Shown here: positions 1 through 7,210 of the stretch, piece by piece | Position numbering within the stretch: position 1 is the first letter of the stretch | Layout: the number at the start of each line of letters is the position of its first letter | Origin: Nesterenkonia ebinurensis | GTDB taxonomy: Bacteria; Actinomycetota; Actinomycetes; Actinomycetales; Micrococcaceae | Reading direction: 5' to 3' | DNA length: 64,000 nucleotides | NCBI RefSeq assembly: GCF_008711175.1 | Contig: NZ_VWNF01000011.1 | Location: forward strand, 588,653 to 652,652 | Position numbers and translations under genes: made by a program | Notes under the pieces: generated by a model | Database searches by the model: none | What the model was told of the DNA's origin: nothing | The model's input: the letters and a program-made list of their open reading frames with translations, nothing else

Positions 1-689
1 AGATCAGCATGGACGCCTCCCTGGGCATCCCGTCGCTATCGCTGCTGGACCGCGGGATCGTGTTTGCCGTGGCGCATATCCGCGGCGGGGGCGAGCTGGG
101 CCGACTCTGGTACCAAGACGGCAAGAAGCTGAATAAGAAGAACACCTTCACCGACTTCATCGCGGTCACCGATCACCTGGTGGCTGAGGGCTGGGGTGCC
201 CCTGGCCGGGTGGCGGCGATCGGCGGCTCGGCCGGCGGGCTGCTGATGGGCGCAGTGGCGAACCTGGCCCCTGAGAAGTACGCCGCGATCGTGGCCCAGG
301 TTCCCTTTGTGGACAACTTGACCACCATTCTTGACCCGGATCTGCCGCTCTCGGCCGGTGAGTGGGAGGAGTGGGGCAATCCGATCGAAGACCCCGAGGT
401 GTATGCGTACATGAAGTCCTACGCGCCCTACGAGAACGTACACCGCACCACCTATCCGGCCATTGCCGCAGTGACCTCACTCAACGACACCCGGGTGCTC
501 TACGTGGAGCCGGCCAAATGGGTGCCGGTGCTGCGCGAACACCAGCAGGGGGATGCACCCATCGTGCTGAAGACCGAGATCGACGGCGGGCACGGCGGAG
601 CCTCAGGCCGGTATGAGAAGTGGAAGGAGCGGGCCTGGGACTACGCCTGGCTAGCCCACCACCTCGGTGCCGCCCAGAAGCTCAGCTGA
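1..689 (+). CDS. ptrB: Oligopeptidase B / prolyl oligopeptidase family, C-terminal part (5' end outside window)
   Basis: This is the catalytic half of an S9-family serine peptidase, which cuts short peptides after basic residues (oligopeptidase B) or proline. The reading frame is open from the left edge, so the N-terminal propeller lies outside the window. The visible part has the family pattern: IRGGGELGRLWY, then the nucleophile in GGSAGG, an Asp in NDTRV and the His in DGGHGG, which complete the Ser-Asp-His triad. The DxRV pattern and the run before GGSAGG fit oligopeptidase B better than prolyl endopeptidase, but the specificity is inferred. No signal peptide can be judged. The gene converges on the pyrophosphatase gene. 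Confidence 0.88.
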   Translation, partial: ISMDASLGIPSLSLLDRGIVFAVAHIRGGGELGRLWYQDGKKLNKKNTFTDFIAVTDHLVAEGWGAPGRVAAIGGSAGGLLMGAVANLAPEKYAAIVAQVPFVDNLTTILDPDLPLSAGEWEEWGNPIEDPEVYAYMKSYAPYENVHRTTYPAIAAVTSLNDTRVLYVEPAKWVPVLREHQQGDAPIVLKTEIDGGHGGASGRYEKWKERAWDYAWLAHHLGAAQKLS

Positions 690-751
690 CTGCCGCTCCC
701 GCCGGCTGACCCCAGGTTCGGCGCTTCACGTTGGGCCACGCCTCAACTACA

Positions 752-825
752 CGTTCGGTGGCCCCGTGCAACGACAAATCACCCCGATATCAGGCAAAAA
801 CGTCGTTGCAGGAGACCACCGAACG
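752..825. repeat. Long imperfect inverted repeat between convergent genes (possible bidirectional terminator)
   Basis: The outer arms CGTTCGGTGG and CCACCGAACG pair perfectly, and the inner arms TGCAACGAC and GTCGTTGCA pair perfectly, with a 5-nt bulge on each side and a loop of about 26 nt. It sits between the stop of the oligopeptidase and the stop of ppa. It could form a strong stem in either transcript and is best read as a shared terminator, although the T-tract expected of a classical intrinsic terminator is weak. Confidence 0.5.
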
Positions 826-832
826 AAAAAGG

Positions 833-1318
833 CTACTTGCTGAAACGATCGATGGAGCGCTTCAGCTCGGCCTCGGCCTCCTCGCGGCCGGCCCAGCCCT
901 CGATCTTGACCCATTTGCCGGGCTCAAGATCCTTGTAGCGGGTGAAGAAGTGCTCAATCTCCTTGACCAGGAACTCGCCCAGGTCGCTGACGTCAGTGAT
1001 GTGGTCGAAACGCTTATCGTCCAGCACGCAGACCAGCTTGGCATCCCCGCCGCCGTCGTCGGTCATGTTCAGCACGCCGATCGGGCGGGCCTCCACCACT
1101 ACTCCGGGGATCAGGTCGACATCAGGGATGTAGACCAGAGCATCCAAGGGGTCGCCGTCCTCGCCCAGGGTGTCGTCGAAGTACCCGTAGTGCGCGGGGT
1201 ACTGCATGGGGGTGAACAGCACCCGGTCCAGGCGCAGCCGGTGGGTCTCGTGGTCGATCTCGTACTTCACGCGGGATCCGGCCGGAATCTCGATGGTCAC
1301 ATCGCGGACAATTGCCAC
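833..1318 (-). CDS. ppa: Inorganic pyrophosphatase (family I)
   Basis: This soluble enzyme hydrolyses pyrophosphate to two phosphates, pulling nucleic acid and other biosynthetic reactions forward. The 161-residue length is normal for bacterial and archaeal family I enzymes. The Mg-binding signature GEDGDPLDALV is present near residues 51-61 together with PAHYGY, and KWVKIEGW lies near the C-terminus. ATG is preceded by a good Shine-Dalgarno AGGAGGAAG. The gene stands alone, convergent with the oligopeptidase gene and with a dispersed repeat directly upstream. Confidence 0.95.
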   Translation of the reverse strand: MAIVRDVTIEIPAGSRVKYEIDHETHRLRLDRVLFTPMQYPAHYGYFDDTLGEDGDPLDALVYIPDVDLIPGVVVEARPIGVLNMTDDGGGDAKLVCVLDDKRFDHITDVSDLGEFLVKEIEHFFTRYKDLEPGKWVKIEGWAGREEAEAELKRSIDRFSK

Positions 1319-1370
1319 GTCTTCCTCCTTGGGTTCAAAGTCAGCGTTCCATCCCTCAGCGTATAACGGC

Positions 1371-1528
1371 CGCCGATTGAGCCGAGCAAAGACCCGCGCT
1401 CACGCGAGGTCTTCCGAGACCCGACCGAGCCGAGTGAAATGTGGTGCTTGCGGCGCAATGTCCGAGGCGACTGAGGGTTGCCCGCAATGCGGGCAGGCGA
1501 TTGAGACGATACCCGAAGCGACGACGCC
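1371..1528 (+). repeat. Dispersed ~155-bp repeat, copy 1 (intergenic)
   Basis: This is the best preserved copy of an element also present at 2091-2171, 3211-3370 and 9611-9766. It starts CGCCGATTGAGCCGAGC and ends GAAGCGACGACGCC. The core TTGCGGCGCAATGTCCGAGG is identical in the copy at 3211-3370. Read on this strand it encodes CGAC, nine residues, then CPQC, followed by GQAIE, which looks like a small zinc ribbon. It fills most of the 312-bp gap between ppa and the next gene; I see no gene in the rest of that gap. Confidence 0.8.
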
Positions 1529-1630
1529 CCGCCCCGCAACTACACCGGGTTATCAAAGATACACCGGCTTATAACGCGGTGTACTCATGAAAAGCCGGTG
1601 TCGACGGCCAGGAACAGCTGCCCACCCACC

Positions 1631-2884
1631 TTACGAATCAGGCAGCCGCAGAGCAACGCCAAGCTGACGCGTCAGGATTGGGGCTGCCGCTTTGGCGCGG
1701 GCGGTCACGCTCCGTGACGGATACCCGAGTTCTGCCCAGATCTGGTTGACCACTAGCTCGCCGCTGCGGCGCCAGAGGTCCACCCGTCCGATCAGCTCTG
1801 TGCCGGAGAGCACGCCCATCACGTAATGGCCGTAGATCCGCTTATCCCGCGGCACGTAGGCCTCGAAGGTGTAGTCAAAGCCAAAGATCCGCTGAGCCCG
1901 GCGGCGATCACGCAGCAGCGGATCGAAGGGACCGATCAGCCGGGCTTCCTTCACCGGCCCCAGAGCGGGACCATCCGCTCCGATCCCGGTTTCAGGCGCC
2001 TCTGCCTCCAGCAGCTCAGGCAGCACATAGGCTGTCTCTCGCCAACCCTCCACAGCAACCGGAGTAAGTCCTGCCAGTTCGATTCCATGGGCTGCGTCGC
2101 TTCGCTCACGCCTCTCAATCGCCTCAGGGGAGCCGGTACTAGCACCACTGCCCTTTCGGCTCGATCGGGCGTTGTGCTTATCCAGGTGATAGTGGTGGGC
2201 GAAGTCGCTGACGGTCATCACCGCCAAACTGGCCGCGGCACGCCGGGCCAGCCCGGCGCGCAGAGTATCGTCAGGCAGGTCCTCGGCCTCGCGGACCTCA
2301 GCTGGCAGGGCACGCTCTGGCAGATCGAAGAGACGGATCACACCGTCCCGGGCGGTGACCACCAGATCGCCCATCCGGACCATCAGCTCAGCGGCCTCCT
2401 TCACCTGAGACCAGTGCCAGCCGGTGGTGCGTTCCGGGCCGAACTCTGCCTCAAGCACCCCGGTGGGCACACCGCCAGGATGCTCAGCCACCAGCTCAAG
2501 GATGCGGCCCCGGACGGCTGGGGCGATCTTCTCCCCGTGGCGGGCCCGAGTAGCCTCACGCCGCAGCCGCAGCAGCGGCCAGTCCTGAAGCGGGAAGACA
2601 CAGGCCACTTTGGTGAACGCCTCGAAGGATGCAGGCGCCTCGGCAGGCCACAGAGCGGCGTCCACCTGCTCGGCTCGGTGCTTGCGCGGCAACCGGGTCA
2701 GGCAGGTCAGCCGCTGGGCAGTAGAGACCCGGGTCAGCGGGTCCAGCTGGATGAGCCCCAGTCCGCCCAGGACATCGGCGGCGTCGTCGTATTCCCCTGC
2801 CCCTGCGGGGGGAGGGATCTTCTACGCGGCCACCACCGCACCCCGCACCCACTCCGGACTCACAGTGACAGGCTCAGCAGACAC
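1631..2884 (-). pseudogene. AlkZ/YcaQ-like winged-helix DNA glycosylase, interrupted by an in-frame amber codon
   Basis: The protein resembles the HTH_42 / AlkZ (YcaQ) family of winged-helix DNA glycosylases that open interstrand crosslinks. Family features are the early LGLIQLDPLTRV segment (QxD motif region), VEGWRE in the middle, and a C-terminal FDPLLRDRRR...FGFDYTFEAYVP. The natural start appears to be GTG at 2884, but codon 21 is TAG (2822-2824). The next start, TTG at 2692, would lose the QxD region, so the gene is probably inactive. A CAG-to-TAG change would explain it, because 'VVAAQ' is what the family would show there. A shortened copy of the dispersed repeat also sits in frame at 2091-2171. 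It lies 26 bp downstream of the GNAT gene. Read-through or a sequencing error is possible. Confidence 0.65.
2091..2171 (-). repeat. Dispersed repeat, copy 2 (short form, inside the AlkZ-like gene)
   Basis: On the minus strand the segment starts CGCCCGATCGAGCCGA and ends GTGAGCGAAGCGACG. Both ends match the full-length copies, including GAGGCGATTGAG near the end, but the central zinc-ribbon-coding part is missing or replaced. The frame stays open and adds a Ser/Arg/Glu-rich stretch (residues around RSSRKGSG and EAIERRERSD) between two conserved blocks of the host protein. Confidence 0.6.
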
Positions 2885-2910
2885 GGCTCAATCCTGTCAC
2901 AGCTCAGCCC

Positions 2911-3612
2911 TCAGAGGTCCAAGGTGAAGAGCTCACAAGCGGTGTTGTAGTAGCGGTCGGTGGAACCTCGATACCTCATGCCAAGACGGCGGGCCACAGC
3001 CTGGGAGGCGGCATTCTCCGCATGAGTCACTGCCACCAGCTGCCCCAGCCCCTGAGCGCGCGCATGGTCAACCAGAGCTTGAGCCGCCTCTGAGGCGAAA
3101 CCTGAGCCCCAGGCGCTCGGGTGAAGATGCCAGCCGATCTCGATGTCCTGCTGCTCAGCCTCCACACCCTCGGAAAAGGGAATCGGTTTCATCAGAGCGA
3201 ACCCGACCCGGGCGCCATTGGTTCGCTCACTCTGCTCAATCGCCTGCCCGCATTGCGGGCAACCCTCAGTCGCCTCGGACATTGCGCCGCAAGCGCCACA
3301 TTTCGCTGGGCCCAGTCGGGTCTCGGAAGGCTCCGAGCCAACTCGGGTCTTCGCTCGGCCCAATCGGGCGTCACGCTGCTCAATCAGCCAGACACCGGCG
3401 GCGGGACCGAACTGTGACCGGTAGCGCGCAATCCGGTAGCACGCCTGCTCACGAGTGGTCTGCACCTCGCCGGTTCCGATATAGCGGACCACCTCGTGAC
3501 GGGAGTACACATCCAGCGCGAACTCGACATCCTCCTCATCAGGTGCCCTCAGCCGCAACCGCTGCGTCAGCAGCACTGGTGTGGCCGCGAGCTCCGGCTC
3601 TGCACTACTCAT
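2911..3612 (-). CDS. GNAT-family N-acetyltransferase carrying an in-frame repeat insertion
   Basis: This is an acetyl-CoA-dependent acyltransferase of the RimJ/RimL type. LTQRLRLRAPDEEDVE is near the N-terminus, ARVGFALMKP forms the central strand, and the C-terminal half has GWHLHPSAWGSGFASEAA (acetyl-CoA loop) and AVARRLGMRYRG. ATG at 3612 gives 233 residues and a normal N-terminus; a longer upstream frame would overlap the PAP2 gene. About 51 extra residues (roughly 82-132) interrupt the fold between two strands. They are encoded by a copy of the dispersed repeat and contain CGAC-x9-CPQC. The frame is intact, so the insertion may be tolerated as a surface loop. The substrate is unknown. 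Confidence 0.82.
   Translation of the reverse strand: MSSAEPELAATPVLLTQRLRLRAPDEEDVEFALDVYSRHEVVRYIGTGEVQTTREQACYRIARYRSQFGPAAGVWLIEQRDARLGRAKTRVGSEPSETRLGPAKCGACGAMSEATEGCPQCGQAIEQSERTNGARVGFALMKPIPFSEGVEAEQQDIEIGWHLHPSAWGSGFASEAAQALVDHARAQGLGQLVAVTHAENAASQAVARRLGMRYRGSTDRYYNTACELFTLDL
3211..3370 (-). repeat. Dispersed repeat, copy 3 (in frame inside the GNAT gene)
   Basis: This is a full-length copy on the minus strand, starting CGCCCGATTGGGCCGAGCG and ending near GTGAGCGAACCAATGGCGCC. Its central 60 bp (3241-3300) are almost identical to copy 1. It is translated as part of the acetyltransferase and adds a CxxC-x9-CxxC motif. CGCCCG occurs at both edges and may mark a short target duplication. 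Confidence 0.85.
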
Positions 3613-3664
3613 TCCATTAAGCCTAGTCTCCCGTCCCGTACTGGCGGGATTCCCCCGGCGAGGC

Positions 3665-4792
3665 TCAACCGGCAGAGCGGGCGGCCAGGCCGCGTACCGG
3701 GGTGCTGGCAGTCTCATGGTCTGCAGGGCTGTCATCTGAGCTGGCGTCGTCGTCCTGGTCGATCTCGGTGAGATCGGACTTCAGAGTGCGCCGCTTGGCC
3801 CACCAGTTGCCAGTGGCCCAGGCGCCCACGGCGACGCAGAGCCAGCCGATGAGCACCCCGGCCAGGCTGTCCACCAGGTAGTGCCAGCCGAAGTAGAGGG
3901 TAGCGATGAAAGTCAGCCCGAAGAACGCCCACCCCACAATGCGCAACAGCTTGTTCTTGATCACCAGATGGGCGAACAGGGCCATGGTGAAGGTCACCGA
4001 GCAGTGCAGCGAGGCGAAGGCCGCCACCCCGTGGATCACATCGGCTCCGGCCGGGTCAGCCAGGAACGTCTCGCGGTTGCGCCACAGGGCGTCCTGCAGA
4101 GCCGAGGTGTTAGTTTCCGGCAGTGCGGCGTAGGCCCATTGGGTGCCCTCATAGTAGATGGGGCCCACCGCCGGCAGGATGTAGTAGCTGACGGTGCCCA
4201 CAATCCAGTTCAGGCTCATCGCAGTGGCGTACCAGGCGCCCACCGTGAGGTCACGGCTGAACACCAGGACCACACCAAGGCTGATCGGCACCACCGGCAG
4301 GTAGATGAGGTAGACGAAGGAGAGCACTGCGGCCGAGATGCCGGTGCCGAACATGTCCTGGAATACGAAGGCTGGGTTCACGTTGCCGAACATCCACAGG
4401 TCCAGTGCCGCCAGCTCAGTGTCCCAGAGCACCTCATCAGTCAGCAGCGGAAGCACTGACTTCAGGTTCCGGTAACCCACGTAGCAGATGTAGAAGGCCA
4501 GCAGCCCGGTGCAGATGTAGAGAATCCGGCGTAGCGTCCATTCATGCTTGATGACCTCGACCACACCGCGTGGGATCTGCTTCCAGCCGCTACGCCGGAT
4601 GGCTGCCGGGATCAGTCCGGCCAGGAACATCAGGGCTGCCAGCAGCGGCAGTCGGATATAGGCAGGACCCAGGAATCCCTCGGGATCGCGCAGCCCCACG
4701 CCGGTGTAGCTGGAGGCAGCAATGGCTGCCACAACAGTCAGAATCGCGACAACACTGATGAAGGTGTACGGCCAACGTCGCACAAATTCCAT
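3665..4792 (-). CDS. PAP2-superfamily membrane phosphatase / inositolphosphotransferase-like protein
   Basis: This is a polytopic membrane protein of 375 residues with about seven hydrophobic helices. The catalytic signature resembles the Aur1/PAP2_3 group: SLHCSVTF holds one catalytic His and GWHYLVDSLAG holds the His-x3-Asp pair. Relatives transfer or remove phosphate from lipid or polyol phosphates at the outer membrane face; the substrate here cannot be told. The C-terminal tail is charged and Asp/Ser-rich (DQDDDASSDDS). ATG at 4792 is the obvious start. It lies 52 bp upstream of the GNAT gene on the same strand and may be co-transcribed with it. Confidence 0.8.
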   Translation of the reverse strand: MEFVRRWPYTFISVVAILTVVAAIAASSYTGVGLRDPEGFLGPAYIRLPLLAALMFLAGLIPAAIRRSGWKQIPRGVVEVIKHEWTLRRILYICTGLLAFYICYVGYRNLKSVLPLLTDEVLWDTELAALDLWMFGNVNPAFVFQDMFGTGISAAVLSFVYLIYLPVVPISLGVVLVFSRDLTVGAWYATAMSLNWIVGTVSYYILPAVGPIYYEGTQWAYAALPETNTSALQDALWRNRETFLADPAGADVIHGVAAFASLHCSVTFTMALFAHLVIKNKLLRIVGWAFFGLTFIATLYFGWHYLVDSLAGVLIGWLCVAVGAWATGNWWAKRRTLKSDLTEIDQDDDASSDDSPADHETASTPVRGLAARSAG

Positions 4793-4908
4793 CTAAAGAG
4801 TTTATGACATGTTGCTGAACATCTGGTGACGTGACGAGCCTCGGGCAGGTTTTTTACGGTAATTTGCGGTAAAAACTTCCATTCCACACCTGGTTGCTGG
4901 GCTACTCC

Positions 4909-6156
4909 TCAGCTGGGTCGTTGCGCCTTGCGCAGCGGACGGCTGAACAGGGAGCCGCAACCCACCACGAGAGCCCCGGCACCCCATATGAGCACAATGA
5001 CGCCGACTGGCAGCAGATCTGCCAACACACCGATGACTGGACCGGCGATCATCATGGGTGCGGCCTGGGCGATCATCATCACTGACTGAACCCTAGCCAT
5101 GTATTCCGGCGCAGTGGCGGCCACGAACAATGGGCCGAGATGGGCGCTGAACAGACCAGCACCCAGACCGGTGACCAGCACCGCCAGGATGGCCCACACC
5201 TCATAGTGGGCAGCGGCGAAGCCGAGGATCCCAGCTCCGGTGATGAGCATGCCGCAGATGGCCGCGGCGCCGGCCCGCTGAGCACCACTGCGCCACATCA
5301 CCCAGAGTGCCAGTGCCGCCATGCCTGCACTGAACACCCCTGCGGTGACGCCTGCCAGTTCGGCCTCCCATCCGCGGTCCCGAGCCACCAGGGGCACCAT
5401 GATCGAGGTCAGCGGCAGCACGAACAGCGCGAAGGCTGAGGTCACCAGGACCACTGCGCGTAGCAGCGGGGTGGTCAGCGCGAACCTCAGCCCGGCACGC
5501 ATCTGGCCGATGACGTCAGAAGGCGTGGCGGCGTGGTTCTGGTGTGCTGGTTGCTGCATACGGCGGCGGACTTTGGCCAGAATCAGCAGCATGCCCGCGA
5601 ATCCCGCCGAGCCCAGGGCCAGACTCAGCGGCAGCCCCGCCGCACTGACCGCGACCCCGCCCAGGGCAGGTCCGGCCACTGACCCTGCAAAGATCACCAG
5701 CTGACGGGCCGACAGAGCCCGGGGCAGACCAGCCGATGGCACAAGGAACTTCGGCACTGCTCCAGCCGCGGGATAGTAGAAGGCATCGGCGATACCAAGC
5801 ATCAGGGCCACCCCGATGAGCAATGCTGGATGTGGACCCACCACCACGACAAGGGCCGCAGCGGAGGCACAGAAGGCAGACATGGCGGCATCGGAGGTAA
5901 ACATGAGACGCAGTGGACCCAGCCGGTCTGCGACGGCCCCGCCGAAGAGTGCCAGTATGACCCGGGGCAAGGTAGTGGAGAAGAGCACGACGCCGGCCAG
6001 TAGCCCACTATGTGCCGTAGCAGTCCATACCATTCCGAAGGAGAGCAGATTGACACCGATGGTGGTCCACGCCAGGCCGCCCAGCCAGAGCCAATATATC
6101 GACGGCACGTTCGCTGGCTCCTCACTCAGCTCGGGGTGAGCATCACGCTCGCTCAT
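4909..6156 (-). CDS. Major facilitator superfamily exporter
   Basis: The protein has 415 residues and twelve predicted membrane helices, with the MFS_3 / EntS-like layout. The loop after helix 2 reads GGAVADRLGPLR, the usual MFS motif A region. It is probably a proton-driven drug or siderophore exporter. The start ATG overlaps the stop of the MerR regulator gene by four bases (ATGA), so the two are translationally coupled and the exporter is most likely the regulator's main target. A weak 7-bp inverted repeat, TTTTTAC/GTAAAAA at 4851-4875, lies beyond the stop and could help end transcription. Confidence 0.88.
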   Translation of the reverse strand: MSERDAHPELSEEPANVPSIYWLWLGGLAWTTIGVNLLSFGMVWTATAHSGLLAGVVLFSTTLPRVILALFGGAVADRLGPLRLMFTSDAAMSAFCASAAALVVVVGPHPALLIGVALMLGIADAFYYPAAGAVPKFLVPSAGLPRALSARQLVIFAGSVAGPALGGVAVSAAGLPLSLALGSAGFAGMLLILAKVRRRMQQPAHQNHAATPSDVIGQMRAGLRFALTTPLLRAVVLVTSAFALFVLPLTSIMVPLVARDRGWEAELAGVTAGVFSAGMAALALWVMWRSGAQRAGAAAICGMLITGAGILGFAAAHYEVWAILAVLVTGLGAGLFSAHLGPLFVAATAPEYMARVQSVMMIAQAAPMMIAGPVIGVLADLLPVGVIVLIWGAGALVVGCGSLFSRPLRKAQRPS

Positions 6157-7172
6157 CGCCCGGCATCCGGAACAATCGGCAGCACCACTACAAAGGTGCC
6201 CGGTTCCTCCGCCCGGCGGATGGCCAGCGGCTCAGCGGGGCCGTCCAGGTCCAGGCGGAGCTGCACCGGGCCGCCGCTCTCTGCCTCCGCCGGATCTAGG
6301 GCGCCGAGTGCCTGATCCATATAGTCCTGGTTGAGCGCGACGCCCTGCTCTGCCAGGTGCTCTGCCACCTGCTCGGACTCCAGGATGACACTGGTGCGGG
6401 CCTTAGGAATCGCGTGACTCAGGTCCGGGAAGGCAACCTCCGGTACCGGCATCCGCAGGACGTGCTGCTCCCCTGCTCGGAGACTCACCTCACCGGCTTC
6501 CAGCACGAGAGCGACTTCTCCACTGAGCGGCGGAGTCATCTGCAGCACGGCCTCGACGAACTCGGTGGGCAGCAGTGCTCGCAGCCTCCCGTCCACCAGG
6601 GCGGGCACCTCGGCAAAGGCCGCCCGGCGGCGGTCCGTCGCTGCCAACCGTATCCGGCCCTGCTGGCCTCTCCAGCCAGAGACACCCACTGCAAAGACGC
6701 CGTGAATGGCCGGCATATCTGGATCTGTGCCGACAGCATGGCGCACTGTGCGCAGACCCGTCAGCAGATCCTCGGCTGCCAGAGTCAGGGCAGTCCGTCC
6801 GGAAGGCGGGGAGGCGGCCTCCTCTGTCCCACCGCGCTCAGTGATCAACCCGGCCTCAGCCCGGGCGGCGGCCAGCCCCTCCTCGAGGTTTGCGACGTGG
6901 TGGTCTAGCACACTGCGGGTCACCTCCGGGTCGCCCCGGGCCAGCACAGTGGCAATCTCTGCCACGGGCAGGGCGATCCGGCGCAGCCGGGCAAGCAACT
7001 TGGCGTCGTCGAGCTGCTCCGGTGTGTACCAGCGGTACCCGGTGGCCGGGTCGACCTCAGCAGGGACGAACACTGCCTGCCGGTCGTAGAAGCGCAGAGC
7101 TGAGATGCTCAGCCCGGAGGCGCGGGCCACCTCCCCGATAGTGAGGAGCCCAGTAGCGGCGTCGTGATTCAT
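6153..7172 (-). CDS. MerR-family regulator fused to a DNA polymerase III beta (sliding clamp)-like domain
   Basis: The protein has 339 residues. Residues 9-75 are a MerR DNA-binding domain (ITIGEVARASG-type helix, ALRFYDRQAVF, TGYRWYTPEQL). Residues 83-113 form the dimer helix. Residues about 130-335 do not look like a usual effector domain; they follow the order of a sliding clamp: GVFAVGV, RIRLAATDRRRAAFAEVP (176-190, compare clamp 'LVATD-R-LA'), FPDLSHAIP (248-256, compare 'FPDY--VIP'), LNQDYMDQALGAL (280-292) and the ending LDGPAEPLAIRR...VVLPI (clamp 'GP-KP--I-P...MPVR'). I chose ATG at 7172 because a MerR-type promoter ends just before it, giving a leaderless mRNA; GTG at 7178 would lie inside the -10 box. 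It is coupled to the MFS exporter. The clamp assignment comes from motif order only. Confidence 0.8.
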   Translation of the reverse strand: MNHDAATGLLTIGEVARASGLSISALRFYDRQAVFVPAEVDPATGYRWYTPEQLDDAKLLARLRRIALPVAEIATVLARGDPEVTRSVLDHHVANLEEGLAAARAEAGLITERGGTEEAASPPSGRTALTLAAEDLLTGLRTVRHAVGTDPDMPAIHGVFAVGVSGWRGQQGRIRLAATDRRRAAFAEVPALVDGRLRALLPTEFVEAVLQMTPPLSGEVALVLEAGEVSLRAGEQHVLRMPVPEVAFPDLSHAIPKARTSVILESEQVAEHLAEQGVALNQDYMDQALGALDPAEAESGGPVQLRLDLDGPAEPLAIRRAEEPGTFVVVLPIVPDAGR

Positions 7173-7179
7173 AGCCACT

Positions 7180-7210
7180 ACTTAAATCCCTCAACCAAGG
7201 TGAGGGTCAA
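7180..7210 (-). promoter_or_regulatory. MerR-type promoter with 19-bp spacer and dyad operator
   Basis: Read on the minus strand, TTGACC (-35) and TTAAGT (-10) are separated by exactly 19 bp, the long spacer typical of MerR-activated promoters. The spacer holds the dyad CCCTCA-N7-TGAGGG (7188-7206). The -10 box ends eight bases before the ATG at 7172, so the transcript probably starts at or next to the start codon. The MerR/clamp protein is expected to bind here and control itself and the exporter. Confidence 0.75.

Noticed and set aside
4851..4875. TTTTTAC / GTAAAAA inverted repeat after the MFS gene
   Set aside because: Only 7 bp with an 11-nt loop and AT-only ends; too weak to call a terminator as a separate feature.
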